Assembly: GCA_027365345.1 (NCBI GenBank)
Contig: DAHXNO010000140.1
Location: 1-64,000, forward strand
Length of the DNA stretch: 64,000 bases
DNA from: Granulicella sp.
GTDB lineage: Bacteria; Acidobacteriota; Terriglobia; Terriglobales; Acidobacteriaceae
Direction: 5' to 3'
Both the position numbers and the translations under genes were made by a program. How positions within the stretch are numbered: the stretch's first letter is position 1; each line of letters starts with the position of its first letter. Of the stretch, positions 40,587 to 51,961 are shown piece after piece. Under the pieces are notes generated by a model. That model was given only the letters and a program-made list of their open reading frames with translations, was not told the origin of the DNA and did not search any database.

Positions 40587-41282
40587 TTATGGCAGCTCTG
40601 CTGTCGCCATCCTTCGCGCTTCCGTTGGACTGCGGTATATGTCCGCTTCCTGACGAAGGTAGTTGGCGTCACCCTCCATATCGCTGCCGCCCTCCTGAAG
40701 ACGGCGCAGGACCGTCCCGAGCGCATCCCCGGCGTGCAGCGAGCACAACAAAACGTGACATCCCTGCAGCCGATCTGCCAGGCGCTGCTCGGTAACTGCA
40801 ACGGACTTGCCGCACTGGCGCTCACTGAGCAATGCATCCACCGTGCTGAGCCACTCGCGGCCTGAACTTCGCTCACGCGCATAGACCTGATCGCGCCCAG
40901 CGTCGAGCAAGGCCAGTGCAGGCTCTGGCCCAACGCCGGCCGCAACCACTCTCGCGGCATCGCCAAGCACCTCCAAACGTGAAACGGAAACCAGCCTCAG
41001 ACCAGCCGACTCGCTCAGCCCCTTGGCAAAGGCTAATCCGGTTCGAACTCCGGTGAACGAACCGGGACCTCGCACGACTCCAATGGCGCTCAGTTCCGGC
41101 AAACGCCAGCCCGGCTGGGCCAGCAGAAGGCGAAGCGACCCAAGAATCTCCGCTGAGGCTCGTCTTTCAGAAAGGTCCACTGATGCCAGCAACTTGCCGC
41201 CTTCGCACAGAGCCATGCCGGCTGTCATTCCACAGGTATCGATCAGCAGCAAGCGTTCGTTCCCGGCCAAAGCTTTCTCCAT
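40587..41282 (-). CDS. tsaB: tRNA threonylcarbamoyladenosine biosynthesis protein TsaB
   Basis: LLIDTCGMTAGMAL; IGVVRGPGSFTGVRTGLAFAKGLSE. Confidence 0.92.
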   Translation of the reverse strand: MEKALAGNERLLLIDTCGMTAGMALCEGGKLLASVDLSERRASAEILGSLRLLLAQPGWRLPELSAIGVVRGPGSFTGVRTGLAFAKGLSESAGLRLVSVSRLEVLGDAARVVAAGVGPEPALALLDAGRDQVYARERSSGREWLSTVDALLSERQCGKSVAVTEQRLADRLQGCHVLLCSLHAGDALGTVLRRLQEGGSDMEGDANYLRQEADIYRSPTEARRMATAELP

Positions 41283-41312
41283 CCTCCTAAGGTACCGCTT
41301 GGCACAGAGGAT

Positions 41313-43763
41313 TTATTCCGCCGATGCCAGCACCTCTTCCCGAACCTCTTCATCCTGCGCTGCCTCTCCTGCGGTCTTGGGCAGGGCAATACCAAGAACA
41401 TCCTCAATATGCGAGACGTAGTGAATGGCGACACCTTCAATCTGCTCCGGCGACAGGTCTTCCTCCACATTCGTCTTTACGTCGATCGGAAGAATCACAT
41501 CGCGGATCCCGGCCCGCTTGGCGGCAAGAAACTTCTCCTTGATGCCTCCAACCGGTAGAACGTTTCCACTCAGAGTAATCTCTCCCGTCATCGCCAACTG
41601 CGGATGAATGGGACGATTCAGCAGCAGACTCACCAATGCGGTGACCATAGTGACGCCGGCACTGGGGCCGTCCTTCGGAATCGCGCCCGCAGGCACGTGG
41701 ATGTGGAGATCGGTGTCCTTCAACACATCGTCCTCCAGCCCCAGCGAAAGCGCATTCGATCGAACCCAGGTGAGCGCAGCCTGCATGGACTCCTTCATCA
41801 CGTCGCCGATCTGCCCCGTCATCGTGAAGCCGCCCTTGCCCTTCATCCGGTTCGCCTCGATGAACAGAACATCGCCGCCCGCAGGCGTCCAGGCAAGCCC
41901 CACAGCCACTCCGGCACGCTTGGTCCGCTCCGCGATCTCCGTGTCCACCCGCACCTTGATTCCACCCAGATACTCGTGGATCACCTCCGGCGTCACAACC
42001 AGCTTCTCCGTGCGCCCTTCCGCCACCTGCCGCGCCGTCTTGCGGCAGAGAGTGCCAATCAACTGCTCCAGACGGCGCACCCCTGCCTCACGCGTATAGT
42101 GGCGAGCCACCAAAGCCACGCTGCTGGTTGGAATCTCGATCATCGCCTCCTGCCCTTCCTTGGGCTCGATCCCGTTCTCCTTGATCTGGCGCGGAATCAG
42201 GTAGCGCTCAGCGATGTTCACCTTCTCCTCTTCTGTATAGCCGTTGAGTTCGATCACCTCCATACGGTCCAACAGCGGAGCCGGAATCGTGTCCAGTTGG
42301 TTGGCGGTGCAGATAAACAAAACCTTGCTCAGATCAAAGGGCTGATCCAGATAATTGTCGCGGAAGGTATTGTTCTGCTCCGGATCCAGTGTCTCCAGCA
42401 AGGCGCTGGACGGATCACCGCGGAAGTCGCGGCCCAGTTTGTCGATCTCATCCAGCATGAAGACCGGATCGTTCACCTCCACCCGCTTCAACTGCTGAAT
42501 GATCTGCCCCGGCAGGGCTCCAATGTAAGTCCGGCGATGCCCTCGAATCTCCGCCTCATCGTGCATGCCGCCCAGCGAAATGCGCGAGAACTTGCGGCCC
42601 AAAGCGCGCGCAACAGAACGGCCAAGTGAGGTCTTGCCTACCCCCGGCGGCCCGACGAAGCAGAGAATCGGCCCCTTCATGTCCGGCTTCAGACGGCGCA
42701 CACTCAGATAATCCAGGATGCGCTCCTTCACCTTCTTCAGGCCATAGTGATCTTCATCCAAATACTCCTTCGCCTTCTTGATGTCCACCTCCGAGGACGA
42801 ACTCTTGGACCACGGAAGAACTGCCAGCCACTCGATATAGTTCCTGGTCAGCGAGTAATCCGCCGCGGCAGGATTCATCCGGCTCAGCCGCCCCAACTCC
42901 TTCAACGCATCCTTCTTGGTCTCCTCCGGCATCCCCGCTGCTTCAATCTTTTCCTTCAGATCCGCGACATCCTTCTGGGTCTCGTCCAAATCTCCCAGCT
43001 CCTTCTGGATCGCCTTCATTTGCTCTCGAAGATAGAAGTCCCGCTGCGACTGCTGCACCGAGTCCTGCACCTCGCTCTGGATCTTGTTGCGCAATCGCTG
43101 GACGCCCAGCTCCTTGGCCAGAAGATTGTTCAGCAGCTCCAACCGCTGCTTCACCGCCGCGGTCTCCAGCAACTCCTGCTTCTCGCCGGTCGTAAGGAAG
43201 GGTAGGTTCGCAGCAATAAAGTCGGCTAGCCGCGAAGGCTCCTCGATATTCAATGCAATCGTCTGCAAATCGTCCGAGAGGGTCGACGATGAGGTCACTA
43301 TCTCCTGAAACTGCGCCAGAACGTTCCTCTGCAGAGCCTCCATCTCTGGCGTTCGCTCAGGTGCCGCCTCCTCCAGCGTCGAGTAAGAAGCGGTCAGAAA
43401 CGGCTGCGCCTGGGTGAACTCGCCCAGCTTCACCCTCTCCATCCCCTCGGTAAACACAAAAAGGCTCTGGTTCGGCATCTTGACAACCTTATGGACCGTC
43501 GCGCGGGTACCCACCTCGTACAGATCAGAACCCTCCGGAGCATCCTGCCTCGCATCCCGCTGCGCCACCACCAGAATCATCTTGTCTTCACCAAGAGACT
43601 GGATCAGTTGGATCGAACTCTGCCGACCCACCGTCAGGGGTAGAACGGCATTCGGGAAAAGTACCGTATCCCTCACTGGGAGAACAGGATAGGCATTCCC
43701 TCTCTCTTCACGGCCACCCCCGCCGCTGGTTGGCTTAATCACGCTTACAAAATCAGTGGACAT
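41313..43763 (-). CDS. lon: ATP-dependent protease La
   Basis: [57 protein letters not shown] catalytic Ser region. Confidence 0.97.
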   Translation of the reverse strand: MSTDFVSVIKPTSGGGGREERGNAYPVLPVRDTVLFPNAVLPLTVGRQSSIQLIQSLGEDKMILVVAQRDARQDAPEGSDLYEVGTRATVHKVVKMPNQSLFVFTEGMERVKLGEFTQAQPFLTASYSTLEEAAPERTPEMEALQRNVLAQFQEIVTSSSTLSDDLQTIALNIEEPSRLADFIAANLPFLTTGEKQELLETAAVKQRLELLNNLLAKELGVQRLRNKIQSEVQDSVQQSQRDFYLREQMKAIQKELGDLDETQKDVADLKEKIEAAGMPEETKKDALKELGRLSRMNPAAADYSLTRNYIEWLAVLPWSKSSSSEVDIKKAKEYLDEDHYGLKKVKERILDYLSVRRLKPDMKGPILCFVGPPGVGKTSLGRSVARALGRKFSRISLGGMHDEAEIRGHRRTYIGALPGQIIQQLKRVEVNDPVFMLDEIDKLGRDFRGDPSSALLETLDPEQNNTFRDNYLDQPFDLSKVLFICTANQLDTIPAPLLDRMEVIELNGYTEEEKVNIAERYLIPRQIKENGIEPKEGQEAMIEIPTSSVALVARHYTREAGVRRLEQLIGTLCRKTARQVAEGRTEKLVVTPEVIHEYLGGIKVRVDTEIAERTKRAGVAVGLAWTPAGGDVLFIEANRMKGKGGFTMTGQIGDVMKESMQAALTWVRSNALSLGLEDDVLKDTDLHIHVPAGAIPKDGPSAGVTMVTALVSLLLNRPIHPQLAMTGEITLSGNVLPVGGIKEKFLAAKRAGIRDVILPIDVKTNVEEDLSPEQIEGVAIHYVSHIEDVLGIALPKTAGEAAQDEEVREEVLASAE

Positions 43764-44317
43764 AATTGAGTGTTCCTTTATCAACTTTCTTGAAATAGGA
43801 TGCAGCAAGATGCGGTCTGGACGCAACCCTTTTCCAGTACGTCTTCCAGCTCAGCCAAAACAACGTCCTGCTACCTCCTTGTCCCTTGCCGCCAGCCTCT
43901 GTCTCCAGCCTCTTCCCTCTGATCGGCAGTTGTGGCCACTTCCGGAAGATGTCCCTGCAAAGATCAGGTAGATCAATCCCTCCACCCTCGCGTCTTCCGG
44001 GACTCTCCTGGAAGAAAAATTCCAGACCCGTTGTCTGGTTACGAAACTGGCGCCAGAAGGTTGCAAACTCCTCGACAATCCCCTTCTTTTGATGCTGGAT
44101 GGCCTGTCGGCGCTTATCCGGCGTTCGATGGAGAACCCCGCCACACCGAGATGCATTGCAACCGCGCCCCGGAGCCTTTAGGCTGGGTTTGGTACCGAAT
44201 ACGACCCGCCAAAATTGGCCGTGCCGGTTGGAGACGCAACTCGACCCGTCAGCGCGGGCCATGGGGCCCTGCAGGGAACGTTGGCGGCGTATTTTGGACC
44301 AGGCACCCACGTTGGCC

Positions 44318-44402
44318 GCGGGAGTGGTGAAATGGCAGACACGCAGGTCTTAGAAGCCTGTGCCCGAAAGGCGTAGGGGTTCAAGTCCCCTCTCCCGCAC
44401 CA
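44318..44402 (+). tRNA. tRNA-Leu (anticodon UAG), CCA encoded
   Basis: GCGGGAG...CTCCCGC acceptor stem, anticodon loop CTTAGAA, T-arm AGGGGTTCAAGTCCCCT, ACCA end. Confidence 0.94.
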
Positions 44403-44439
44403 GGAACCAAGTCATGACCTCAACTCGGAAAGCAGCCTC

Positions 44440-44766
44440 ATGAGTCAGACCATCACCCAACCCGATAGCACCCGCATTACGCTGGAAAAGTCCGCCAATT
44501 ACCGCGATTCTTACGCCAATAGCGTACAGGTCCGCCTCTCTCTCTGGGATTTCTTTCTGGTCTTTGGGACTTTGGAGCAGGAGACACCCGAGCATGTGCG
44601 CGTGGATAACTTCCAGGGCATCTACCTGAGCCCGCAGCAGGCCAAAGCGCTGGCCAATGTGCTCCAGCACAACGTGGCGCAGTATGAACAGAACTTTGGC
44701 CCAATCTCCCTCGACGGCCCCGGCGTCCAACGCTTCGTGATGCCGGCCAACGGCCCGATCCACTAA
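44440..44766 (+). CDS. DUF3467 domain protein
   Basis: YANSVQVRLSLWDFFLVFGTLEQ...VDNFQGIYLSPQQAKALANVLQHNVAQYEQNFGPI. Confidence 0.8.
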   Translation: MSQTITQPDSTRITLEKSANYRDSYANSVQVRLSLWDFFLVFGTLEQETPEHVRVDNFQGIYLSPQQAKALANVLQHNVAQYEQNFGPISLDGPGVQRFVMPANGPIH

Positions 44767-44775
44767 GTACGTCCC

Positions 44776-46494
44776 GTGGAAGGTGTTGCCCAACGCATTC
44801 GCAAACTACCCGCCCGGCTTGCGGCCTTACCGGACAGCTTGCTCCTCCTGCTCTTCTTTGCAGCCGTGGCCCTGAGCCATCTTACCCTTCTGCATCTGCC
44901 TTATTTTTGGGACGAGGGCGGCTACTATATTCCAGCCGCCTTGGACTTCTACCATACCGGCCAACTGGTTCCACACTTCACCAACGGCCATCCACCGCTG
45001 CCCAACATTCTGTTGGGAACCCTGTGGCGCATCGTCGGCTACCACATCCTTGCCACAAGGCTGCTGGCGTGTGGATTCGCCGCACTCGGCCTCATGGCCA
45101 TCTTCCGCCTCACGGAGCGTCTGCTGGATGCCTCCGCAGCGCTGACGGTAACCTTGCTCTCGGGCGCTTATCCTGTCTGGTTCGCTCAGAGCTCCCTGGC
45201 CCACGCGGATATCTTTGCCGCCGCCTTTACGCTTTGGGCCTTTGCGCTCTACCTTCCATCCCTTCAGGCCCCATCTACCCGTTTGCGCGGCGTCGGCCAT
45301 GCCAGACCTCCGTACGTCTCCGTGGCAGTCTTGTTCTCCCTGGCCGCGCTCTCCAAGGAAACCTCGATCATCCAACCGGCCGCGCTCGCAGCCTGGGAGT
45401 TATGGCTGCTGTTGCGTGATCGCAAGCTCCCTCGCTTAGCCCCCGGCGCCCTGTCCCCACTCAACCATGAGCCAGTCGCCAACCTTAAGTCGGCAGCCAA
45501 CGCGCGTCTGAACCCTCCACAGCGCCTCGGCTCGCACCGAGCCTGGCTGATAGCGCTGTCCTTTCCTGTGCTGCCTCTCAGCGCATGGTTTGCCTACCAC
45601 CACCACGTGGTAGGGTTCACCTTCGGCAACCCCGGCTTCCTGCGTTACAACGCCACGGCCAACTTCACGGCCGCTCACATCCAACAAGCGCTCCGCTACC
45701 GTTTTTTGCATCTGTTCTGGCAGCGCAATATCTGGATTGCCATCATCTTTGCGCTCGCCTGCCTCCTGCTGCCCCCACGGAAGGAGGCTCCAGCCTCCCT
45801 CCAACCCGGCCCTCTCTTTGCGATGGCCGTCCTGGTCGCTGCCAACTGGTTCGCATTCTCCGTGCTGGGTGGAGCGCTGCTGACGCGCTACCTTCTGCCC
45901 ATGTATCCGCTGATCCTGATCGTCTGCGTGCACTGCTGGCGGTCCCGCACCCAGCGCTGGCCACTCCTGGCCGCGGCCACCGGCGCAGCCTTCCTCACCG
46001 CCCTCTGGCTCAATCCTCCTTCCTTCTTTGCGCCGGAAGACAATCTTACCTACCGCGATATGATCGTGGTGCACCAGGAGGCAATCGACTTTGTCCAGCA
46101 GCACTATCCTGACGCAACCATCCTGACCGCATGGCCAGTATCCTCAGATCTCTTTCAACCCTACCTCGGCTACGTGAAGCATCCCATGAGCGTGGTCTCC
46201 ATCGAGGACTTCACCCTGCCGCAGATCCTCATCGCCGCCAGAGAGCCAGACCGTTACAACACGGCCATCGTCTTCACCACCCACCTCGTGACCCCATGGC
46301 TACGTCATTATCTGCTGAACCACCCCAACACTCGGCGCGGACGCGCCTTCACAGCGACGCGCGACCTCACCCCGGCAGAGATCGCCAAACTCCTGGGCGG
46401 CCGGATTGTGTGGCAGGACGAGCGCGGAGGCGAGTGGGCAGCGGTCTTACGCTTCCAGCGCAGCGAGGCTGTCGGCTTACCAGCCCAACACTGA
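44776..46494 (+). CDS. Glycosyltransferase family 39-like membrane protein
   Basis: HLPYFWDEGGYYIPAALDFYHTGQLVPHFTNGHPPL N-terminal motif, many TM segments. Confidence 0.82.
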   Translation: MEGVAQRIRKLPARLAALPDSLLLLLFFAAVALSHLTLLHLPYFWDEGGYYIPAALDFYHTGQLVPHFTNGHPPLPNILLGTLWRIVGYHILATRLLACGFAALGLMAIFRLTERLLDASAALTVTLLSGAYPVWFAQSSLAHADIFAAAFTLWAFALYLPSLQAPSTRLRGVGHARPPYVSVAVLFSLAALSKETSIIQPAALAAWELWLLLRDRKLPRLAPGALSPLNHEPVANLKSAANARLNPPQRLGSHRAWLIALSFPVLPLSAWFAYHHHVVGFTFGNPGFLRYNATANFTAAHIQQALRYRFLHLFWQRNIWIAIIFALACLLLPPRKEAPASLQPGPLFAMAVLVAANWFAFSVLGGALLTRYLLPMYPLILIVCVHCWRSRTQRWPLLAAATGAAFLTALWLNPPSFFAPEDNLTYRDMIVVHQEAIDFVQQHYPDATILTAWPVSSDLFQPYLGYVKHPMSVVSIEDFTLPQILIAAREPDRYNTAIVFTTHLVTPWLRHYLLNHPNTRRGRAFTATRDLTPAEIAKLLGGRIVWQDERGGEWAAVLRFQRSEAVGLPAQH

Positions 46495-46640
46495 TGCTCG
46501 CCGCACCGTCTCCAGACAGGGATGGACATAGCCGCCGCCATACCTGCCTTCTTTAGAGTAATTCTCTTGCCCCCGGTCTTTAGAACCGCCGTCAACTCTG
46601 GTTGTCATCCGCGCAGGCGCAACCGAGCCGGAAGCTGTTC

Positions 46641-48713
46641 TCAATGTGTTCCGGACTGTGTTCCGCTGCGCATAGGTCGGCTCGTTGAACTGCTCGTGGT
46701 TCCACCGCCTCCAAAGCTCTCGAACTTGTCCGTAAAGCTTGAGGTGACCATCTTTGGTTGAATCACAATTCCGTCAAACAGCGTCGCTGCCAGCAGATGA
46801 TCACCCACCGGCCGGGCAAAGCGTAGCTTCCACCCTGTGTCCCAGTAACGAACGGTGAAGCCCGGAAGCTGAACCGCAAAGACCATCGAAGAAGTGGATG
46901 TTGTCAGGAGCATGCGGTTCTGGGTGCGATCAAAGTACAGCCCGTCCACCTGGGGCGTATCCAGACTGTAGACGATCTTCCAACTCAAGCCCTCATCCGT
47001 AGAATAAAAGACACCTTCGCGGCCGCCCACCCAAAGATCGTTCCTTCCATCGATCGCGACGGCGGAGATCTGCGATAGATCGGACGGCAATGCAATGGGC
47101 TCCCACCTTGCTCCTCGGTCGGCGGAAAAGAATAACTGCCTGAGCCCTCCAGCAAGCACACGGTCCTTCTCTACAGCAACAAAGCGCACCTCATCCAAGG
47201 GAAGCGCTCTTACTTGCGTCCATGCGATTCCATCGTCATCGCTTTGCAGCAGTCCTTCCGATGTACCAGCATAGATCATCAAATCTTCATCAGAGACCAT
47301 GGAGTAAACGATGGCGTCGATCAAAGACTGGCCGGAGGAAAGCCTCTCCCCGTACGACGGATCACTGCTGTGAGAGGCAGAAGTTCGAGCGCCACGTGCC
47401 GGTCGGCGCAACCACCGCCCGGAGTTGATCCAGACCTCCCCCTTGCAACGGAAGATTCCATGCGGCGTTCCTGCCAGCAAGGTTCCCGCCGGTGTCATGG
47501 TCAGGCTGTAGATATCCCGGCCATCCAGGCCGACGCTATCTTCTCTCCAGTGCGCACCCCCATCGATGCTCTGGAAGACACCTCCATCTTGTTTGTCGTT
47601 GACCACTCCTGCGTACACGATGGCTGGGTCCATCGGATCGGAAGCGTAAGCCATCACCTGCCGAGAGGAAAATCCAGTATTCGAGGCGACAAAGCTGGCG
47701 GCAAAGTCCTCGCTGCGCAGCACCCCTCCGCGCTCGGTCGCCAGCAGGATATGCCCGGAGTCATGGGGATCCACGTAAACGTCATTCACCACAACATCGG
47801 AGGGAGTCAGGCGTTGCCAATCCTTTCCTCCGTCCAGGGTCCGATACAACCCTTCCGTTGTCCCCGCGTAGACCGTGTCCGGGTGCTCCGGATCCTGTTC
47901 CAGCTTGCGCGTCCGGCGCGCCTCAGAGGGAATACCCTGCACCTTGTGGAATAAATCCCCCGCATCCAGACTCTTGTAAATGCCCGAGCAGGCGCTCGCA
48001 TACACCACCTGCGGCAACTTGGGATCAATCAGGATGGAAAAGACGTCCGAATCATCAATGATGCCGCGCTTGATGTTCTCCCAGTGCTGGCCGCCATCCA
48101 CCGTCTTCCAGGGCAAGTGCCAGGTGCCGGCATAGATCACCTGCGGATTGTGCGGGTCAATCGCCACCGACTGAACTTCATGAATCTCGGTGCTTCCTAC
48201 CGGGCTGATCTGAGTCCAATGGAGACCGTCGTCCAGACTGCGGAACACCCCTTGCAGCGTCCCCGCCACCATCATCTCCGGGTTGAAGGATGACCGGGTC
48301 AGCGAGCGAATCGACTGACCTCGCATGTCCGGATCGTCCCACCAGGTCTTGCCGCCATCTTGGCTGATAAACAGACCTCCGTCGGGATGATCGACAATCC
48401 ACGCTCCAACCACCAACCGTTGAGGATTCCGCGCATCGGTAAGGATGTGATCGATGATCAGATCGCTGCGATTCCCCACCTCCCCCAACCGTCTCCAGCT
48501 AATACCACCATCCTCAGAGTCGTAGACCCAACCATTGGCGGTGCCGAGATACAGATGCTTGGAGTTGTTCGGATCTGAGGCAAAGCTGCGTGCATCTCCC
48601 CCGTAGGGCCCCAACGGGAACCAACTCAAGGCATGTATCGGAATAGCACATACCGTGCAACCTAAAGTCAAAACTCCAAGCAGTCGCCAGGTCAGTAATC
48701 TCAGACGCGTCAA
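46641..48713 (-). CDS. Ycf48/BNR-repeat (sialidase-like beta-propeller) secreted protein
   Basis: Repeated DGGISWRRLG, QDGGKTWW, DDGLHWTQ, DGGKDWQRL motifs; signal peptide. Confidence 0.82.
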   Translation of the reverse strand: MTRLRLLTWRLLGVLTLGCTVCAIPIHALSWFPLGPYGGDARSFASDPNNSKHLYLGTANGWVYDSEDGGISWRRLGEVGNRSDLIIDHILTDARNPQRLVVGAWIVDHPDGGLFISQDGGKTWWDDPDMRGQSIRSLTRSSFNPEMMVAGTLQGVFRSLDDGLHWTQISPVGSTEIHEVQSVAIDPHNPQVIYAGTWHLPWKTVDGGQHWENIKRGIIDDSDVFSILIDPKLPQVVYASACSGIYKSLDAGDLFHKVQGIPSEARRTRKLEQDPEHPDTVYAGTTEGLYRTLDGGKDWQRLTPSDVVVNDVYVDPHDSGHILLATERGGVLRSEDFAASFVASNTGFSSRQVMAYASDPMDPAIVYAGVVNDKQDGGVFQSIDGGAHWREDSVGLDGRDIYSLTMTPAGTLLAGTPHGIFRCKGEVWINSGRWLRRPARGARTSASHSSDPSYGERLSSGQSLIDAIVYSMVSDEDLMIYAGTSEGLLQSDDDGIAWTQVRALPLDEVRFVAVEKDRVLAGGLRQLFFSADRGARWEPIALPSDLSQISAVAIDGRNDLWVGGREGVFYSTDEGLSWKIVYSLDTPQVDGLYFDRTQNRMLLTTSTSSMVFAVQLPGFTVRYWDTGWKLRFARPVGDHLLAATLFDGIVIQPKMVTSSFTDKFESFGGGGTTSSSTSRPMRSGTQSGTH

Positions 48714-48985
48714 AAATAACTCCTCTTCTATTTCAGGCTACCGTAAACAGAGTGGCAACAACATCCGGAAGGTGTGCAGAAACTGGCGCTAAAGCAATCA
48801 GCCTGTGAGAAAACTCCCTCCTCTGCGAGGGCTCGGTCTCACAAGCCTGGCCGTCTGGCGAAACGGAGACCCCATTCACCAGCATAGTGGCAGCGAAACC
48901 AACTCTCCCAAAGAGCCGCTGGCGATGCATGCCTAACCCGATAGAATCACGATCAAGGGAAATCGTAGGGTTAGCGTACCAAGAA

Positions 48986-49021
48986 CAACGGCCGGTCGGG
49001 ATCTCTCCCAGCCGGCCGTTG
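48986..49021. terminator. Hairpin CAACGGCCGG...CCGGCCGTTG downstream of OmpA-like gene
   Basis: 10-bp perfect inverted repeat plus inner GGGA/TCCC, just 3' of the minus-strand gene ending at 49039. Confidence 0.65.
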
Positions 49022-49038
49022 CTGTTGCGAATACAGGG

Positions 49039-50745
49039 TTAGTTTGAGCTGCTCGTAGTGCTGGTAGTACTCGCTGCCTTCTTGTGGTGGTGGTGGCGCC
49101 TCACCCCCAGGGGCTTGCGAGGAATGGGCTTGACCTCGGTCTCATCCACAGGAGTCAGCCCAGTCGTATCCAGGTTTGCTCCAGTCGGAATAAGAATCGT
49201 CTGGTCAGAGTTGGATCCGTCGGTGCCGGTGTAGACCGCGATGCTGGATGCATCCAGGCCCTTTTCCTTCACCAGGTAATCCTTCTCATTGACGGCACGT
49301 AGCTCAGCGCGGTGGAGGGTCTCTTTCTGCGCCAACATCCGTTTGCGCTCAGTGGACCGCCCACGAACCTTCACAGGTGCAGAGTTACCAACAATAGCCA
49401 GCTTCGCGCCGCTGTTCTGCTGTTCGGTAAGAGCAATGTCATCCAGGCAAGCCTTGGCTTCATTGTCCACACGGGTCGGACGGCGCAGGTCACGGTCAAA
49501 GGTGATCGTGCACAGGTTCTTGGTGACAACCGGAGCAGGCGGAGGAGGAGCATTCAGATTTACCGTCGTCTGAGCAGATGCGGTTTGGCCTTGATCGTCC
49601 ACTACGTTACACGTTATGGTGATCGTTGATCCCGGCGCGGCGCCCGTCGTGGAGAGGGTTGCCGTCGAGGTGTTCCCGCTGATCGTTCCTGCCGTAGCGC
49701 TGTAGCTATAAGTCAAAGGACGGCTCTGCGGGCTTGCGCCAACTGCGGTGATGGATACAGGGTCGCCCGCGTTCACAGTAGTCGGGTTTGCCGAGCAACT
49801 GATGGTCGGCGGCTGGAACTGGGTGACGGTAAACTGCGTGGAGCAGTCCGCAAACTGGCCCGCCTTCGGGCTCTGTTCAACATGGCCCTTCACCGTGTAG
49901 GTCCCCGGCGCCAACCCTTTGGTGTCAACGGCCGCCACGTTCGAGGTGCCAGACACGGTACCGCCACTGCTGGTCCACTTGTAGTTGGTCGCCTTCTTGA
50001 CGCGCAGGTTGGTCGCCGTACCGGTAACCGTCACCGGGTCTCCGGGGTAGATGGTGCCCGTAGGCGCCGTCACCGAGCAGGCGTACTGAACCGGCGGAGG
50101 AGGCGTAAGGCTGCCTAGGTGGAACAGCAGACCAGAGCTCAACTCGGCGCCATTCAGGTTCGCGCGGCCGCCCTGCAGGTAGATCGCCGGGTTTGCCGGT
50201 CCAAAGTCGATATGAGTGTAGCGATAATCTGCCTCAAAGAGACGCAGTCCAAGATGATGGTGGAAGAACGGAAGATCATAGTCCATGCCGCCGCCCGCCA
50301 TCAGACCGGTTCCCCACGTGTAGGGGTTATACCCAACACCCCCTGGATTGTTCGGTCCCACTCCATGCACAGCACCCACCAGACCATGGGCAAAAAGAGT
50401 GTAGTTCTGCAGAGGCCAGCGGAAGATCGGTCCAAGGTAGTAGCCGTAGAAACCATCCCCCTGACCATTCGGGTTTGCGGTCATATTGAACTCACCGCCA
50501 ATCCACTTATTGAAGTAGTAAGCGCCGCTACCCATAGCGCCTTCATTCACCGAGCCAAAATTCTCACCCGTTGTCTGATCCTCGCTGCTCAACCCGTAAT
50601 ACGAGTACCCAGTAAAGATGTCGACGCGCGAGGGACTCGGAGCGTTGGGCAAGGTACTCTGGGCGCTGATGCTGGCTACTCCAAAACTGACCGCACATGC
50701 AGCCAGCATGTACCGGCCTATATTGCGAAATGGGCGATAAGACAT
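49039..50745 (-). CDS. Outer-membrane beta-barrel protein with Ig-like repeats and OmpA-like C-terminus
   Basis: Signal peptide; VDIFTGYSYYGLSSED barrel start; two Ig-like segments; CTITFDRDLRRPTRVDNEAKACLDDIALTEQQNSGAKLAIVGNS. Confidence 0.75.
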   Translation of the reverse strand: MSYRPFRNIGRYMLAACAVSFGVASISAQSTLPNAPSPSRVDIFTGYSYYGLSSEDQTTGENFGSVNEGAMGSGAYYFNKWIGGEFNMTANPNGQGDGFYGYYLGPIFRWPLQNYTLFAHGLVGAVHGVGPNNPGGVGYNPYTWGTGLMAGGGMDYDLPFFHHHLGLRLFEADYRYTHIDFGPANPAIYLQGGRANLNGAELSSGLLFHLGSLTPPPPVQYACSVTAPTGTIYPGDPVTVTGTATNLRVKKATNYKWTSSGGTVSGTSNVAAVDTKGLAPGTYTVKGHVEQSPKAGQFADCSTQFTVTQFQPPTISCSANPTTVNAGDPVSITAVGASPQSRPLTYSYSATAGTISGNTSTATLSTTGAAPGSTITITCNVVDDQGQTASAQTTVNLNAPPPPAPVVTKNLCTITFDRDLRRPTRVDNEAKACLDDIALTEQQNSGAKLAIVGNSAPVKVRGRSTERKRMLAQKETLHRAELRAVNEKDYLVKEKGLDASSIAVYTGTDGSNSDQTILIPTGANLDTTGLTPVDETEVKPIPRKPLGVRRHHHHKKAASTTSTTSSSN

Positions 50746-51034
50746 TCGACGATCCTCCCGATCAATCTGCTAGGTTGAAGGTTTACAAGCACCCTTGAGG
50801 ACTTCCGCTCAGGAGATCCTTATAAACATCCTTGAACTCAAAATGAAAAGCTGTTGCGCAAAACCATAGCGCCGCTAAGACGCTTCCGCGTGCAGCAAAA
50901 CTGCAAATCTACTCCTCACGATTTTACCCCAATTCCCCAATCCTTTACCTCTAAATCCAGGTTGAACCGCATCTGTAACCGGTGGGGCGGCCCTCTTTCC
51001 CCTCTACGTCTACCTCTACATCCAGACCCCAGCC

Positions 51035-51640
51035 TCAGGCAAGGTTCAGCGTCTGCCGGATCGTTCCACGGCTGGCCTGAATCTTCTCCTGCAAAAGCGT
51101 GATCGCGTACAACAACTGCTCTGGCCGGGGTGGACACCCGGGTACGTAGACATCAACAGGAAGCACTTGGTTGACACCTTGCACCAGAGCGTAGTTATTG
51201 AAAACGCCCCCAGAGGTAGCGCATGCCCCCATGGAGATCACCCACTTCGGTTCGGGCATCTGCTCATACAGCCGGCGGATCACCGGAGCCATCTTCTGCG
51301 AAACCCGGCCGGCAATGATCATCAAATCACTCTGCCGCGGTGAAGGACGGAAGACCTCCGCCCCAAAGCGAGCAATGTCATACCTTGACCCACCCATCGA
51401 CATCATCTCAATCGCACAGCAAGCCAACCCGAAGGTCATCGGCCAGATAGAGTTCTTCCGCACCCAGTTGACTGCGGCATCCAGGGACGCCAGCACCACG
51501 CCCTCCGGCTGGCCGCTGCCCCAGTTCACCTCTTCCAGCTTTTCGCGATTCTTCCCAAAGCTTTCCAGATTACCAAAAAGGTATCTGTCGCTCTTTTGCT
51601 GAACCCCGGCTGAAGCACCGCTCTTCTCAGTCTGACTCAT
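51035..51640 (-). CDS. nuoB: NADH-quinone oxidoreductase subunit B
   Basis: [39 protein letters not shown]. Confidence 0.95.
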   Translation of the reverse strand: MSQTEKSGASAGVQQKSDRYLFGNLESFGKNREKLEEVNWGSGQPEGVVLASLDAAVNWVRKNSIWPMTFGLACCAIEMMSMGGSRYDIARFGAEVFRPSPRQSDLMIIAGRVSQKMAPVIRRLYEQMPEPKWVISMGACATSGGVFNNYALVQGVNQVLPVDVYVPGCPPRPEQLLYAITLLQEKIQASRGTIRQTLNLA

Positions 51641-51961
51641 ATCCTTTAGTATACGTTCCCCTGGGCCGTTCGCGTCGCTGAATGTTCATCGCAGGACCCG
51701 TCAGTTCAACGAACAACGCCTCAACTGCCTCGTCCTTGCTGCCTGTTCTTCATCTTCAACACGGCGACTCTTCCTGCTTAAGATGCCATAGAGCCTTGCT
51801 GCGTTGGTTCGAATAGAAAATTTCGAAAGGTCATAGAAGCTGACCTGGCACTCTGTACCTCAAAGGGACAGCTTTTCCACTCCCATCTCTGGCTTCGGAT
51901 CGTAAGCCGCCTTCCCCTGCGGTCTATCGCCAACCAGCCCGATGCGGGTTTCCACACCGCC

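Noticed and set aside
41604-42629. 341-aa plus-strand ORF
   Set aside because: Entirely antisense to lon; typical spurious GC-rich shadow ORF
43753-44310. 185-aa minus-strand ORF upstream of lon
   Set aside because: Overlaps the proposed lon start, no family, biased composition
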